Program-made: the position numbers and the translations under genes
Notes under the pieces: model-generated
The model's input: the letters and a program-made list of their open reading frames with translations, nothing else
Database searches by the model: none
Told to the model about the DNA's origin: nothing
In this document: positions 44,901 through 53,601 of the stretch, piece by piece
Layout of the letters: each line of letters begins with the position of its first letter
How positions within the stretch are numbered: position 1 is the first letter of the stretch
Source of the DNA: Planctomycetota bacterium
GTDB taxonomy: Bacteria > Planctomycetota > Phycisphaerae > Tepidisphaerales > Tepidisphaeraceae
Assembly: GCA_038746835.1 (NCBI GenBank)
Contig: JBCDKH010000005.1
Location: forward strand, 1 to 53,601
Length of the DNA: 53,601 bases
Direction: 5' to 3'

Positions 44901-46205
44901 TCACGCAGGCCGCGTGCTCGGACGCGTCGCCGGCGAGCCGACACCCTGGATGAGCGGCAGCGGATCGAAGTTGCCCTTGATGACCTCGGACGGATCGGCA
45001 TTGAGCCAGTCGCGAAGCATGCCGTTGTAGACGCGGCGGAAGTCCATCGTGTGCTTCAGGTCGCCGCGGCCAAGATCGCTGAGCGACGGATGCGGCGCGT
45101 GGAAGCCAGGTCGAACCTTGGGGCCGACGACGAACATCGGGCCGGCAGCGCCGTGGTCGGTGCCGTCGTTGGCGTTCTGATCAACACGCCGGCCGAACTC
45201 GCTGAAGATCATCAGCGTGACCTTGTCCGCAATGCCCTTGGCCTTGAGGTCGTCGAAGAAGGCCTTGACGCTGTTGGCGACGTTTCCGAGAAGGTTCTGG
45301 TGGCTTTGGACCTGGTTGGCGTGCGTGTCGTAGCCGCCGGTCTCCGCGTAGAAGAGTCGCGTGCCGAAGTTGCCACCGATGAGCTGGGCGATCAGACGCA
45401 GCCGCTGACCGATACCGCCGGGGTAGCTGGCGTCGGCCTCGTATTGACCGGCGGCCTTGCGAATCTCGTCTGCGGAGATGATCGCATCGGCTGCCTGACG
45501 TGCGAAGTAGTCCTGCTGCGGGTTCTCGCCGCTGAGCTTCTGAAGCTCGGTGATGATCTCGCGTTCGAGCTTGTTGTCGAAGCTGCTGCTCCGCTGGAAC
45601 GACAGGCCGAAGTCGTCGATGCGCTGGACGCTCGGCACCGTGACGTTGGGCGAGATCACCGCCATCGGCGCTTCTCGGCCGATGTTGATGCCGAGCAGCG
45701 GGTTGTTAGCAATCGACGAATTGCGCGTGCCCTTGATGACGTGATCGAGATAGTGCCCAAGCCAGCCCGTGCCGTCACCGCCGTGTGGGTCGGCTGCGTG
45801 CCAGATGGCCATCGACTCGAAGTGACTGCGGTTGGCTTTCGGGTAGCCACAACCCGGAATGATGGCCAGCTCGCCGTCGTCCCAGAGCTGTTTGAACGCG
45901 CCCATTCCGGGGTTGAGCGACCAGTCGTCGTCGAGTCTGTGGAGCCCATCTTTCAGGGCGATGACGGGGCGAGCCTTGTGGTAGATGTCGTTGCCGTGCG
46001 GGATGACGGTGTTGAGACCGTCGTTGCCACCGGAGAGCTGAAGGACGACGAGAATGTTGTCCTTGGGAACGACGGTTCCCGGCGTCTCGTTGTCGGCGAA
46101 GGCGAGCTTCGGTATGAGCAGCGGAACGGTACCGCCGAGGCTGATCGCGGGCAGCGCGCCCAGGCCGACCTTCAGGAAATCACGACGCGAGGAGGGCTTC
46201 TTCAT
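44901..46205 (-). CDS. DUF1501 protein with Tat signal
   Basis: 434 residues from the ATG at 46205. The N-terminus SSRRDFLKVGLGALPAISLG is a twin-arginine signal. The DUF1501 pattern includes NILVVLQLSGGNDGLNTVIP, IPGCGYPKANRSHFESMAIW, YAETGGYDTHANQ, IFSEFGRRVDQNANDGTDHG and GAAGPMFVVG. DUF1501 belongs to the alkaline phosphatase/sulfatase-like superfamily of uncertain activity. It lies 19 bp after the DUF1800 gene on the same strand, and the two almost always occur together. The C-terminus is a Pro/Ser/Arg tail (ATRPSTRPA). Confidence 0.92.
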   Translation of the reverse strand: MKKPSSRRDFLKVGLGALPAISLGGTVPLLIPKLAFADNETPGTVVPKDNILVVLQLSGGNDGLNTVIPHGNDIYHKARPVIALKDGLHRLDDDWSLNPGMGAFKQLWDDGELAIIPGCGYPKANRSHFESMAIWHAADPHGGDGTGWLGHYLDHVIKGTRNSSIANNPLLGINIGREAPMAVISPNVTVPSVQRIDDFGLSFQRSSSFDNKLEREIITELQKLSGENPQQDYFARQAADAIISADEIRKAAGQYEADASYPGGIGQRLRLIAQLIGGNFGTRLFYAETGGYDTHANQVQSHQNLLGNVANSVKAFFDDLKAKGIADKVTLMIFSEFGRRVDQNANDGTDHGAAGPMFVVGPKVRPGFHAPHPSLSDLGRGDLKHTMDFRRVYNGMLRDWLNADPSEVIKGNFDPLPLIQGVGSPATRPSTRPA

Positions 46206-46224
46206 CGGATCAGTGTGGTAAGGC

Positions 46225-47694
46225 TCAGGCGAGCTGGTAGACAGGGCTGCTTGCAAGGAGTTGGACGAGGCCACGGACCTTGTCGTTGTACCGCCGACCA
46301 TCGAGTCGGAAGTCCTCGGGCTTGTTCTCGCGATTCAGGTTCATGTAGTCGCGCATTCGAACGCGAAGGTCATCGTCAATCTCGCCGTCGAGCATCAGAA
46401 CGGCCAATGCGTCGATGACATCGTCGGCCGACTGGAGCTTCGAGCCCTGCAGGTACGAGCGCAGACCGCTCTCGACGAATTCGTTGAAGCCGTGCTCGCC
46501 GAGCTGCCGGCAGAAGCGGAACCGCTCGATGACGGTCGTCGAGTTGATCCACGCAGCGCCTCCCTCCCAACCTGCAACGTTGGGCGGAAAGAGAAGTCGC
46601 TGACCCATTCGGCCGGTCGTGTCACGCAAGAAACCGGCACGTGGATTCGCACTCGCCGCCTTGCACGCGCCGACGGCCAGCTCGATGGGCGACTTGACCC
46701 GGGCTCGGTGCGACGCCTCGGAGTGGAAGAACTGGCTCGCGAGCATCTGTTTGAGCACCGGGCGAATCTGCCAGTCTTCGGCAAGAAGGCGATTCGCGTA
46801 GTACTCGACGTGCTCTTCGCTCGGCTCGCGATGAACGAAGGTCTCGAGCAACCGCCTTGCGATGAATCGTGGGGCCGCCGGGTGTTTCAATATCGCGTCG
46901 ACGGCCTGCTCGTCGTTGAAGTTGCCACGCTGCTCGTAAGGCTTGCCCTTGAAGAGGACCTTTTCGCCGTCGTCGTGGTTGCCTTTGTTGAAGTCGCTGC
47001 TTCGGCCACGGATGCGCCAGCCGGTGAAGGCGCGGGCGAGCTCCTGGATGTCGCGCTCCTCGTACTGCCCCACGCCGAGGCAAAAGAGCTCCATGATCTC
47101 GCGGCCGTAGTTCTCGTTCGGGCTCGCCTTCCGCGAGTTGTTGCCGTCGAGCCAACGCAGCATCGCGGGCTGTCGGCCGACGCGGAGCACGAGGTCGCGG
47201 AAGCTGCCCAGGCCGTGCGTGCGGAAGAGCTCAGTCTGGTCGAACATCCAGTCGGCCCGCCCGACCTTTGAGCCGCTGGTTGCGAAGTGATCGTGCCAGA
47301 AGAGTGCGACGCGTTCCTGAAGCGGGAACGGCGTCTGCATCATTCGGTGGAACCACCACTCGACGACACTGTTGATGTTGCGACGGATGTCGAAGAGTGC
47401 ACGTGCCTGCTCGCGAAAGGCGTTGAGTCCGCCGACGTCGGAGGCCGGGTCGAAGTCGAACAGAGCGTCGACACGCTCTTCGGGCGTCATCGGTAGGAAG
47501 TGCTCGTACTGGTCGGGCGTCGGCCCGAAGGCAGCGCGGCGAAGAAGGTGTCCGCAATGGCGGGCGTCGATCTTCGGATCGCGGGCCTTGGGCTGCGGTG
47601 CGAACGGTCCAGACGGTCGCGGTACCGGCTTGGCGGCCTGCTCCGCTGGCCGAGTAGAAGCCGGACGAGTCGTCGGGACGGGATCGCTCTGCAT
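46225..47694 (-). CDS. DUF1800 protein
   Basis: 489 residues from the ATG at 47694, with GGAGG five bases before it. The DUF1800 signature runs HLLRRAAFGPTPDQYE, then ERVALFWHDHFATSGSKVG, LRWLDGNNSRKASPNENYGR, EIMELFCLGVGQYEERDI, ARAFTGWRIRG and PNVAGWEGGAAWINSTT. It lacks an obvious signal peptide at this start, beginning with a Pro/Ala-rich segment. The function is unknown; the partner DUF1501 gene follows immediately. The start at 47712 is also in frame. Confidence 0.92.
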   Translation of the reverse strand: MQSDPVPTTRPASTRPAEQAAKPVPRPSGPFAPQPKARDPKIDARHCGHLLRRAAFGPTPDQYEHFLPMTPEERVDALFDFDPASDVGGLNAFREQARALFDIRRNINSVVEWWFHRMMQTPFPLQERVALFWHDHFATSGSKVGRADWMFDQTELFRTHGLGSFRDLVLRVGRQPAMLRWLDGNNSRKASPNENYGREIMELFCLGVGQYEERDIQELARAFTGWRIRGRSSDFNKGNHDDGEKVLFKGKPYEQRGNFNDEQAVDAILKHPAAPRFIARRLLETFVHREPSEEHVEYYANRLLAEDWQIRPVLKQMLASQFFHSEASHRARVKSPIELAVGACKAASANPRAGFLRDTTGRMGQRLLFPPNVAGWEGGAAWINSTTVIERFRFCRQLGEHGFNEFVESGLRSYLQGSKLQSADDVIDALAVLMLDGEIDDDLRVRMRDYMNLNRENKPEDFRLDGRRYNDKVRGLVQLLASSPVYQLA

Positions 47695-47834
47695 GTTGCC
47701 TCCAGAAGACACAAGCCGCCTCTTGCGGCTGTCCGATAATCTAACATCTGAAGGGACGCGTGCAAGATGAACGCAACGTGTCCGCAGCCGAAAACCGCCC
47801 TAGTGTGCAGCAGCGGCCCATCCCGGGCCTGCAA

Positions 47835-47908
47835 GGACTGGTAGCTCAGTTGGTTAGAGCATCCGGCTTTTAACCGGAGTGTCGAGGGTTCGAATCCCTC
47901 CCGGTCCA
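47835..47908 (+). tRNA. tRNA-Lys (anticodon UUU)
   Basis: The cloverleaf reads clearly. Acceptor GGACTGG pairs with CCGGTCC, D-arm GCTCAGTTGGTTAGAGC, anticodon stem TCCGG/CCGGA around CTTTTAA, T-arm GAGGGTTCGAATCCCTC. The discriminator is A, and CCA is not encoded. Its last 39 bases overlap the 3' end of the convergent glycosyltransferase gene. Confidence 0.97.
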
Positions 47909-49336
47909 CTTGTCGATCGGCAGCAGGATGAGGCGCATCGTGTTGCCCTTCACCTCGTTGCCGCCGACGCCGTCCCAGATCTCCTCCGACACGATCGGCT
48001 CGTCCGCGAACTCGTCAACGTGCCGCGTGACGACCCACTGCGGCATACTTGGCTTGTCTGCGGCCATGTGGCGCGATAGGAGCGATTGCAACGGATTATT
48101 GCCGGCGTCGACGAACAAGATCTCGTCATCGCCCGCGACCAGCTCGATCTGCCGGGCGAACGTTTCCAGCCGTTCGCCACGCAGTGTGGTCGCGGGAAGG
48201 CTCGCGATCATGAAATGCCACCAGCAGAGTGCAAAGCCGGCGACGGCAGGCACAACCGCGAGCGGTTGAGGCAGACGAAAACGCTTCAAAAGCCAGAACG
48301 TGCCCATCGCGGCGACCGGTGCCGCCGCGACGTAGGCCGGGCCGAGGTAGACGCTCCGCTTGCTCGCTGGCAATGTCAGCACGACGAGCCAAATGAGCAC
48401 GTACAGCACCGCCGGACCCGTCGGGCCGTCCCAGCGCTTCGACCCGCGTCGCACCAGCGGCAGGCCGAGGAAGAAGAGCAGCGACCACGGCAGAAACTTC
48501 TCGACGAAGTACTTCGGCATGCGGTAGACGTCTTTCGCGATCCGGGCCGCGCCTTCGCTGACGCGGCTGACCTCCTCGCCCACGAGGACGCTGCCGGCAT
48601 GATCGCCGTCGATCGACGCCGCCCAGCCGAGCCAGCCGCCGAAGATCGCCACCGAGACTGGCAGGCCAATCCACCAGCGAAGCACGTTCACGTGTCGCCA
48701 CGAGCCGAGGCAGACCTTCGCGGCAACGACGGCAAAGCCGACCGGAATCAGCGCCGGCGGACCCTTTGCAAGGAGGCCGAGCGTGACAAACAGCCAGAAG
48801 GCTGCCGCCCACCCGATCGACGGCCGATCGCCATCGGCCACGCGGCGCAGCATCGTCGTCGCGACCAGAAACGCCCCGGCGGTCATGGCGATCAGCGGCA
48901 TGTCCGGCCGGGCGTAGTAGAGCCGCTCGGCAATCGTCTCGCCCGTCAAAAACGCCGTTGCCGCGAGGATGGAAACGCCGAGCCTGTCCTCGGGCTTGGC
49001 CATCTGCCAACCGGCGATGGCCACGACGCCCGTGGCCAGCAGGCCCGTCAGGATCGCCGGAAGCTTGTAGACGAACGTCGACGGTCCGAGCCACTCGAGA
49101 AACGGCAGGCCGATCCAGTTGTAGAGCGGCGGCTTGGTGGCCGGAAAGCTCCACGAGTCCACCGGCAGGATCAACCGTTCGCCCCCGCGGATGGCCATGT
49201 CGAGCGTGTAGCTCATCGTCCGCATCTGGTCGGTGCCGTTGATGTCGCTGGGTGCGACGACACGAATGACCAAGACCACGGTGAAGATCGCGACGACGCC
49301 GACCACGGCGAGCAGCTTGTCCGGGCGTTGCGGCAT
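47870..49336 (-). CDS. ArnT/PMT-like membrane glycosyltransferase
   Basis: 488 residues with about ten TM segments. The first extracytoplasmic loop has the acidic pair PSDINGTDQMR and then SWSFPATKPPLYNWIGLPF, the P-P-L-Y-x-W element of ArnT/PMT-type GT-C enzymes that use lipid-linked sugars. TERLYYARPDMPLI is the next conserved loop. The C-terminal soluble domain (about residues 395-480) ends in TGRDSNPRHSG. That tail is read from the antisense strand of tRNA-Lys, a familiar pseudo-peptide, so the gene's original stop has probably been lost. Confidence 0.85.
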   Translation of the reverse strand: MPQRPDKLLAVVGVVAIFTVVLVIRVVAPSDINGTDQMRTMSYTLDMAIRGGERLILPVDSWSFPATKPPLYNWIGLPFLEWLGPSTFVYKLPAILTGLLATGVVAIAGWQMAKPEDRLGVSILAATAFLTGETIAERLYYARPDMPLIAMTAGAFLVATTMLRRVADGDRPSIGWAAAFWLFVTLGLLAKGPPALIPVGFAVVAAKVCLGSWRHVNVLRWWIGLPVSVAIFGGWLGWAASIDGDHAGSVLVGEEVSRVSEGAARIAKDVYRMPKYFVEKFLPWSLLFFLGLPLVRRGSKRWDGPTGPAVLYVLIWLVVLTLPASKRSVYLGPAYVAAAPVAAMGTFWLLKRFRLPQPLAVVPAVAGFALCWWHFMIASLPATTLRGERLETFARQIELVAGDDEILFVDAGNNPLQSLLSRHMAADKPSMPQWVVTRHVDEFADEPIVSEEIWDGVGGNEVKGNTMRLILLPIDKWTGRDSNPRHSG

Positions 49337-49363
49337 CGGCGGCCGCTACCGTAACGGCGAGCC

Positions 49364-50131
49364 GTGCCGCTTGCCCGTGACGATGCCGTCTGCCTCCGCT
49401 CGACGCCGTTTGGCGAGACGTCGCAGGTCGTCTCGATCCTCTGCCGCGAGCGCGGGCGCGTGAGACTCCTGGTCAAAGGTGCCCGCCGTCGCACCAAGCT
49501 TGGCAAGAGCAAGTTCGACGGCGGCATCGAACCGCTCGACCTCGGCCACGCCCTCTTCGCCCACGTGCCGGAACGCGAGCTGTCGCTGATGACGGAGTGG
49601 AAGCTCCTGGACCGTCACCGACACCTTCGGCGAAGCCTGCGGACCGTGCATCTCGCCAGCTACGCGGCCGAGCTCGTGGATCGATTGATCGAACAGCACG
49701 AACCCGTTCCGAAGCTTTTCGACGGGTTTCAGCGCTTCATAGCACGCCTCGAGGATCGACAGAAACGCGAGGCGGTGACGCTTGCGTTCGTGCTCAATCT
49801 GATTCGTCAAGCGGGCATCCTCCCCGATCTAAGCCGCGCGGCCGACGGGGCATCGATCGTTCAGGCGTTGCGTGATGGAGAGACGATCACGTTCAGTCCG
49901 TCGGACGCCGCGCTCCACGTGGGCCAGGACGTTCCGGGCGACGTCGAGGTGGTCGACTCCGACGGGCTTGCCGCGGTGCTGGCGTTGCTGCGTCTGCCTC
50001 GAACGGGAGCGGAACTCCCGGTGCTGTCGCGTCGCGTCGCGTCGGGCGCACACCGGTTGCTCGTGTCACACGTCCGTCATCAAACAGATGCCCGCGTCCG
50101 AACTGCGCGAGCATTGACATCATCGATCTGA
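49364..50131 (+). CDS. recO: DNA repair protein RecO
   Basis: 255 residues from the GTG at 49364. The N-terminal OB fold reads RSTPFGETSQVVSILCRERG then RVRLLVKGARR with KSKFDGGIEPLDLG, as in RecO. The C-terminal helical part includes LRTVHLASYAAELVDRLIEQ. RecO anneals complementary strands and helps load RecA in the RecFOR pathway. The zinc-binding Cys residues of some RecO proteins are not evident. It is divergent from the glycosyltransferase gene. Bases 50132-50291 contain nothing recognised. Confidence 0.85.
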   Translation: MPLARDDAVCLRSTPFGETSQVVSILCRERGRVRLLVKGARRRTKLGKSKFDGGIEPLDLGHALFAHVPERELSLMTEWKLLDRHRHLRRSLRTVHLASYAAELVDRLIEQHEPVPKLFDGFQRFIARLEDRQKREAVTLAFVLNLIRQAGILPDLSRAADGASIVQALRDGETITFSPSDAALHVGQDVPGDVEVVDSDGLAAVLALLRLPRTGAELPVLSRRVASGAHRLLVSHVRHQTDARVRTARALTSSI

Positions 50132-50291
50132 AGGAAACACCGAAGCCGCACGCAGAGCGCAGCGTCGCGTCGGGTCCGGGAAGCACACCAGTTGCGCCTG
50201 CTCAACCCTCGTCAGACCCGGTCCGACGCTTCGCTCTGGACACGGCTTCGGTTGAGGTACTGAAGGAGTCCAGGTTCGAGTCGAGCGCGAC

Positions 50292-51830
50292 TCAAGCACT
50301 CTTGCGACGATGTCCTTCGCGCTGCTTCTTCGCTGCAGGGTGCTGGAAGACCTTGCCACGACCTTCGACGACATCTTCGTCGATCACGTACTTGCCGGCT
50401 GGCTGGTCGGGTAGGTCGTACATGATGTCGAGCATCACTTCCTCGCACACGGCACGCAGGGCACGGGCACCTGTCTCACGCTTCAGGGCACGCTCGGCTA
50501 TCAGCTCCAGCGCACCTGGCGTGAACTCAACCGTGCTGCCTTCGAGCTCGAAGAACCGCTCGTACTGCTTGACGATCGAATTCTTCGGCGTCGTCAGGAC
50601 GTTGATGAGGGCCGGGACGTCCAGCGGCTCAAGCGTCGCGGTGACGGGGAGTCGACCGACGAATTCCGGGATCATGCCGAACTCGACGAGGTCTTCAGGC
50701 TGCACCTGACGCAGGACTTCCGCCCGCTCCAGCTCGGCCGTCTTGCCGATGGTGCCTTCGTTGGCAAACCCGATCTTCCGCTTGCCGATGCGGCGGCGGA
50801 TGATGTCTTCGAGTCCGACGAACGAGCCGCCGCAGATGAAGAGGATCTGCGAGGTGTCGATCTGGATGTACTGCTGCTCCGGATGCTTCCGGCCGCCTTG
50901 AGGCGGGATGTTGGCGACGGTGCCTTCGAGCATTTTCAGCAGACCCTGCTGCACGCCTTCGCCGCTGACGTCGCGGGTGATGGAAACGTTGCCGGAGGTC
51001 TTGCCGATCTTGTCGATCTCGTCGATGTAGATGATGCCCCGCTGGGCGGCGTCCAGGTCGTAGTCCGCGGCCTGGAGGAGACGCAGGAGGATGTTCTCGA
51101 CGTCCTCACCGACGTAGCCGGCCTCGGTGAGCGTGGTCGCGTCGCCGATGGCGAACGGCACGTTGAGGATGCGGGCCAGCGTGCGGGCCATGAGCGTCTT
51201 GCCGCTGCCGGTCGAGCCAATCAGAAGCACGTTGCTCTTGTCGAGCTCCACGCCGACCTTCGCGTCGGCCTCGCTCTTGCCGGCCTGTTCGGCCTCGTCC
51301 TTGGCCTTCTCGTCCGACTGGATGGCCATCAACCGCTTGTAGTGGTTGTGGACGGCGACCGAGAGGCCACGCTTGGGATCGTCCTGGCCGACGACGTACT
51401 GATCGAGGTGCTCGCAGATCTGACGGGGCGTCGGGATCTTCTCGAACAGCGGCGAGGCCGTGGCGAGCTTGCGCTTTTCCTGGCGGATGATGTTGTGCGC
51501 CAGGTCGACGCAGTTAGAACAGATGTAGACGTCGTTGGGTCCTTCGACCATCGGGCCGACGTCACGGGAGGATTTGCCGCAGAAGGAGCAGGTGGTCACG
51601 CGTCGTCCTCGGAACCCGCCACCGCCGCCGCCGTTGCCACCACCTCCGCCGCCACCTCCGCCGTGGCCGTGCTCGTTGTTGCCGACGTCGCCGCCGAAGG
51701 TGCCTGGCGTGGGAATGCCAATGTCGCCGTCGCGTCCGTCACCGCGCATGGCCTCGACGTCGCTGCCGTTGGACACGGCAGGCTCGGGCTTGGTGGGCTG
51801 CTTCGGGTCCGGGCGTCGTCGCTGGGCCAT
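50292..51830 (-). CDS. clpX: ClpX, ATP-dependent unfoldase subunit
   Basis: 512 residues from the ATG at 51830 (MAQRRRPDP). The first 75 residues are an unusual low-complexity leader with [19 protein letters not shown]. Then comes the ClpX zinc finger [13 protein letters not shown] with [10 protein letters not shown], the AAA+ core with [20 protein letters not shown], Walker [19 protein letters not shown] and the RKH loop GGRKHPEQ. The C-terminal small domain has [10 protein letters not shown]. An extra segment (about residues 180-200, acidic) separates VHNHYKRL from the Walker A strand. It works with ClpP, which is not in this window. Confidence 0.95.
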   Translation of the reverse strand: MAQRRRPDPKQPTKPEPAVSNGSDVEAMRGDGRDGDIGIPTPGTFGGDVGNNEHGHGGGGGGGGGNGGGGGGFRGRRVTTCSFCGKSSRDVGPMVEGPNDVYICSNCVDLAHNIIRQEKRKLATASPLFEKIPTPRQICEHLDQYVVGQDDPKRGLSVAVHNHYKRLMAIQSDEKAKDEAEQAGKSEADAKVGVELDKSNVLLIGSTGSGKTLMARTLARILNVPFAIGDATTLTEAGYVGEDVENILLRLLQAADYDLDAAQRGIIYIDEIDKIGKTSGNVSITRDVSGEGVQQGLLKMLEGTVANIPPQGGRKHPEQQYIQIDTSQILFICGGSFVGLEDIIRRRIGKRKIGFANEGTIGKTAELERAEVLRQVQPEDLVEFGMIPEFVGRLPVTATLEPLDVPALINVLTTPKNSIVKQYERFFELEGSTVEFTPGALELIAERALKRETGARALRAVCEEVMLDIMYDLPDQPAGKYVIDEDVVEGRGKVFQHPAAKKQREGHRRKSA

Positions 51831-52182
51831 GTGTTTGAAGGGGGTAAAGCCACGCCACAGGGCGTCGTTGGTGGTCGGGCAACGGCCTCGACCTGGGAGC
51901 GGCGATTCGGGAAGGGTCACGTGCCTGCCGAAAAGCCGCCGTCTTGGGTTTGATCGTGCGTTGGGCTCGGGAAGTTGAGATGGACTTCAAAAGTGCCTCG
52001 GCACGCGCCTGCGGCATCGCATGAGGAACATCGGCCCGGCTGGGGAAGCTCCTGCACGTCGATCGCCCCCACCTTAAACGTGGCCGACCCGAACCGCTAG
52101 CCGATCAATCACAAGCCACGGCTACCGGACGTTCCGCCGCACCCGACAACGTGGCAGACCTGCCTCGTCACGCCGTCAGATG
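51831..52182. other. Intergenic, no gene seen
   Basis: 352 bp between clpX and the SHOCT-type gene. Frames here are open only over short distances and have no credible start or domain. It should hold the clpX promoter; I could not pick a convincing -35/-10 pair. Confidence 0.5.
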
Positions 52183-52560
52183 TCACGATTCCTCGAGATC
52201 TCGGATCAGGTCGAGGTTTTTCCCGCGCGGCCGGTCGGCTGGTGGGGCCTCAGCCTCATCTTCGAGGTGCTCCCGCTTGGCGGTCGCGACGAGCCGGCTT
52301 CTGGCACGCTCGAACTCGGCGTCGGAAAGCTTGCCGTCCTTGTGCAGGCGACGCAGCTCGCCGATGCCGAAGCCGCTCATCGAGATCCCCTCGGGCTCGT
52401 CATCGTCTAAAAAGTGCCGCTTGGCCCACAGGCCGATCAGCAGGAGCACGATCGCCCCGATCAGAACCAGCAAGATCCGCCCACCGGTTGCGAGGAACTC
52501 CTGCGCGTCCGATTGCTCGGTCGCGACTAGCAGGCTCGGGGGGTCGATCGGCACCGGCAA
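52183..52560 (-). CDS. Small membrane protein with SHOCT-like domain
   Basis: 125 residues. One TM helix (GGRILLVLIGAIVLLLIGLW, residues 27-46) is followed by an acidic stretch. A short C-terminal domain then reads GIGELRRLHKDGKLSDAEFE with RARSRLVATAK (about residues 64-95), matching the SHOCT pattern (L-x-x-L-x-x-x-G-x-L-S/T-x-x-E-F). The function is unknown; such domains are short oligomerisation modules. The gap to trpE is 3 bp, on the same strand, suggesting co-transcription. Confidence 0.7.
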   Translation of the reverse strand: MPVPIDPPSLLVATEQSDAQEFLATGGRILLVLIGAIVLLLIGLWAKRHFLDDDEPEGISMSGFGIGELRRLHKDGKLSDAEFERARSRLVATAKREHLEDEAEAPPADRPRGKNLDLIRDLEES

Positions 52561-52563
52561 AGG

Positions 52564-53601
52564 TTACGCGCCGTCCTGTAATGTGCTGGCAAAGCCGCGA
52601 TCTGCCGCGGCGACGGCACGAAGCATCGCCTCTGCCTTGTTGCGGCACTCCTCGAACTCCTTGGCCGGCACACTGTCCGCCACGACCCCGGCGCCGGCCT
52701 GGACGTCGAAGCAGTCGCCGGAGTGATGCACGATCGTGCGGAGTGCGATGCACGTGTCGAGATCGCCACCGAAATCCGCGTGACCCACCGCCCCGCCATA
52801 CGGGCCACGGCGTGTCGGCTCGAGTTCGTCGATGATCTGCATCGCGCGAATCTTCGGAGCACCGCTGACGGTTCCGACCGGCAGGCTCGCACGCAAAGCG
52901 TCGAACGCGTCGAGCCCTTCACGCAGCTCGCCCTCGACGTTCGAGCTGATGTGCATGACGTGGCTGTACCGCTCGACGACCGCCTGCTCGGTCACGCGGA
53001 CCGTGTCGGCCCGGCTGACCCGGCCGACGTCGTTGCGGTGAAGGTCGACAAGCATCGCGTGCTCGCTCATCTCCTTCGCGTCTCCAAGAAGTTCCGACGC
53101 GAGCTGCTCGTCTTCGACCGGCGTCTTGCCACGCGGCCGAGTTCCTGCAAGCGGCCGGCTCGTTACCTTCCCGCCTTGGACACTGCAGAGGATTTCCGGC
53201 GAGTTGCCAATCAGCGTGCAGGCCGGCGTCTTCAAGTAGAACATGTACGGCGACGGATTGACGACACGCAAGGCGCGATAGACATCGAACGGCCTTGCGT
53301 TGCTTCGCGCTCGCAGTCGGAGCGACGGCACGAACTGGAAGATGTCGCCAGCGTGGATGTACTCGACGCCCCGCGCGACCGCCTGTTCGTAATCATCACG
53401 AGTGCGGTTCTCCTCCATCGCCAGCGTCGGCAGATCACGCAGGTCGATCTCCTCACTCGCCCGTCCGACGGCGAACCGGTCGACCTCGTCGAACAGATCG
53501 TCGACTGCGCGGCAGGCTTCGTCGTACGCGGCGTTGACGTCGTTCGTAATCGTTGAGTGGGCGATGATTTTCGCCGTCTTGTCGACGTTGTCGAAGGCGA
53601 T
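52564..53601 (-). CDS. trpE: Anthranilate synthase component I (C-terminal part)
   Basis: 345 codons plus stop; the gene enters from the right edge of the window, so the N-terminus is missing. The visible part has the chorismate-binding signature: YIHAGDIFQFVPSLRL, NPSPYMFYLKTPACTLIGNS then PEILCSVQGG, SRPLAGTRPRGKTP, EDEQLASELLGDAKEMSEHA, MLVDLHRNDVGRV, the VMHISSNVEG loop, LPVGTVSGAPKIRAMQIIDE and YGGAVGHADFGGDLDTCIAL with QAGAGVVADSVP. It converts chorismate and glutamine to anthranilate with TrpG. PabB is the main alternative. The catalytic residues look intact. Confidence 0.92.
   Translation of the reverse strand: MAFDNVDKTAKIIAHSTITNDVNAAYDEACRAVDDLFDEVDRFAVGRASEEIDLRDLPTLAMEENRTRDDYEQAVARGVEYIHAGDIFQFVPSLRLRARSNARPFDVYRALRVVNPSPYMFYLKTPACTLIGNSPEILCSVQGGKVTSRPLAGTRPRGKTPVEDEQLASELLGDAKEMSEHAMLVDLHRNDVGRVSRADTVRVTEQAVVERYSHVMHISSNVEGELREGLDAFDALRASLPVGTVSGAPKIRAMQIIDELEPTRRGPYGGAVGHADFGGDLDTCIALRTIVHHSGDCFDVQAGAGVVADSVPAKEFEECRNKAEAMLRAVAAADRGFASTLQDGA

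Overview
The window reads as one stretch of a high-GC chromosome from a Planctomycetota bacterium, most likely a Phycisphaerae-like lineage. This is inferred from at least eight secreted proteins ending in a PEP-CTERM sorting tail (PEPTS plus hydrophobic helix plus RRRR), an ECF sigma factor overlapping a Ser/Thr kinase gene, a DUF1800/DUF1501 pair, a DUF58/transglutaminase-like/MoxR group and scattered hairpin repeats. No 16S gene is present, so the taxonomy is an inference.

Layout. 1-3.3 kb: a two-gene minus-strand locus, a STAND (NLR-like) ATPase with TPRs and a downstream small protein. The ATPase carries at its N-terminus, and the small protein at its C-terminus, the same G..NV..Q..G..N.V motif, as in bacterial amyloid-signalling NLR/effector pairs; this is the best candidate for an unusual system. 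3.8-11.8 kb: a His-rich small protein, a PEP-CTERM protein, then MerC-like, DUF58, a transglutaminase-like protein without its catalytic Cys, MoxR and a permease-like protein. 11.8-17.6 kb: uvrB and two tandem paralogous multi-TM proteins split by a dispersed repeat. 17.7-25.6 kb: five minus-strand PEP-CTERM genes, two of them interrupted by a single in-frame stop, next to an ECF sigma factor and a zinc-finger Ser/Thr kinase; GTGAAAG-type motifs lie upstream of four of the five. 25.9-28.4 kb: DUF1772 and NmrA-type genes divergent from an AraC regulator. 28.5-34.7 kb: a GH43-like protein, a giant beta-strand-repeat PEP-CTERM protein and a beta-propeller PEP-CTERM protein.

34.7-38.8 kb is the accessory zone: a dispersed palindromic repeat, an array of eleven 21-bp palindromic units, and a roughly 2.1-kb segment (PrpF-like isomerase, D-2-hydroxyacid dehydrogenase, scar of a third gene) bounded by 31-bp direct repeats, which looks foreign or is an assembly join. 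After it comes a small exported-looking protein whose 3' end plus repeat recurs elsewhere in the window. 38.8-53.6 kb is mostly housekeeping: ispH, murD, a vWA membrane protein, metG, DUF1501/DUF1800, tRNA-Lys, an ArnT-like glycosyltransferase ending inside the tRNA on the other strand, recO, clpX, a SHOCT-type membrane protein and the C-terminal part of trpE running off the right edge.

At least five copies of a 90-180 bp fold-back repeat built from GTTAG and CTAGGCCTA words occupy intergenic spaces, and two further inverted-repeat elements sit at gene ends. All functional calls come from reading motifs by eye; no database search was run.
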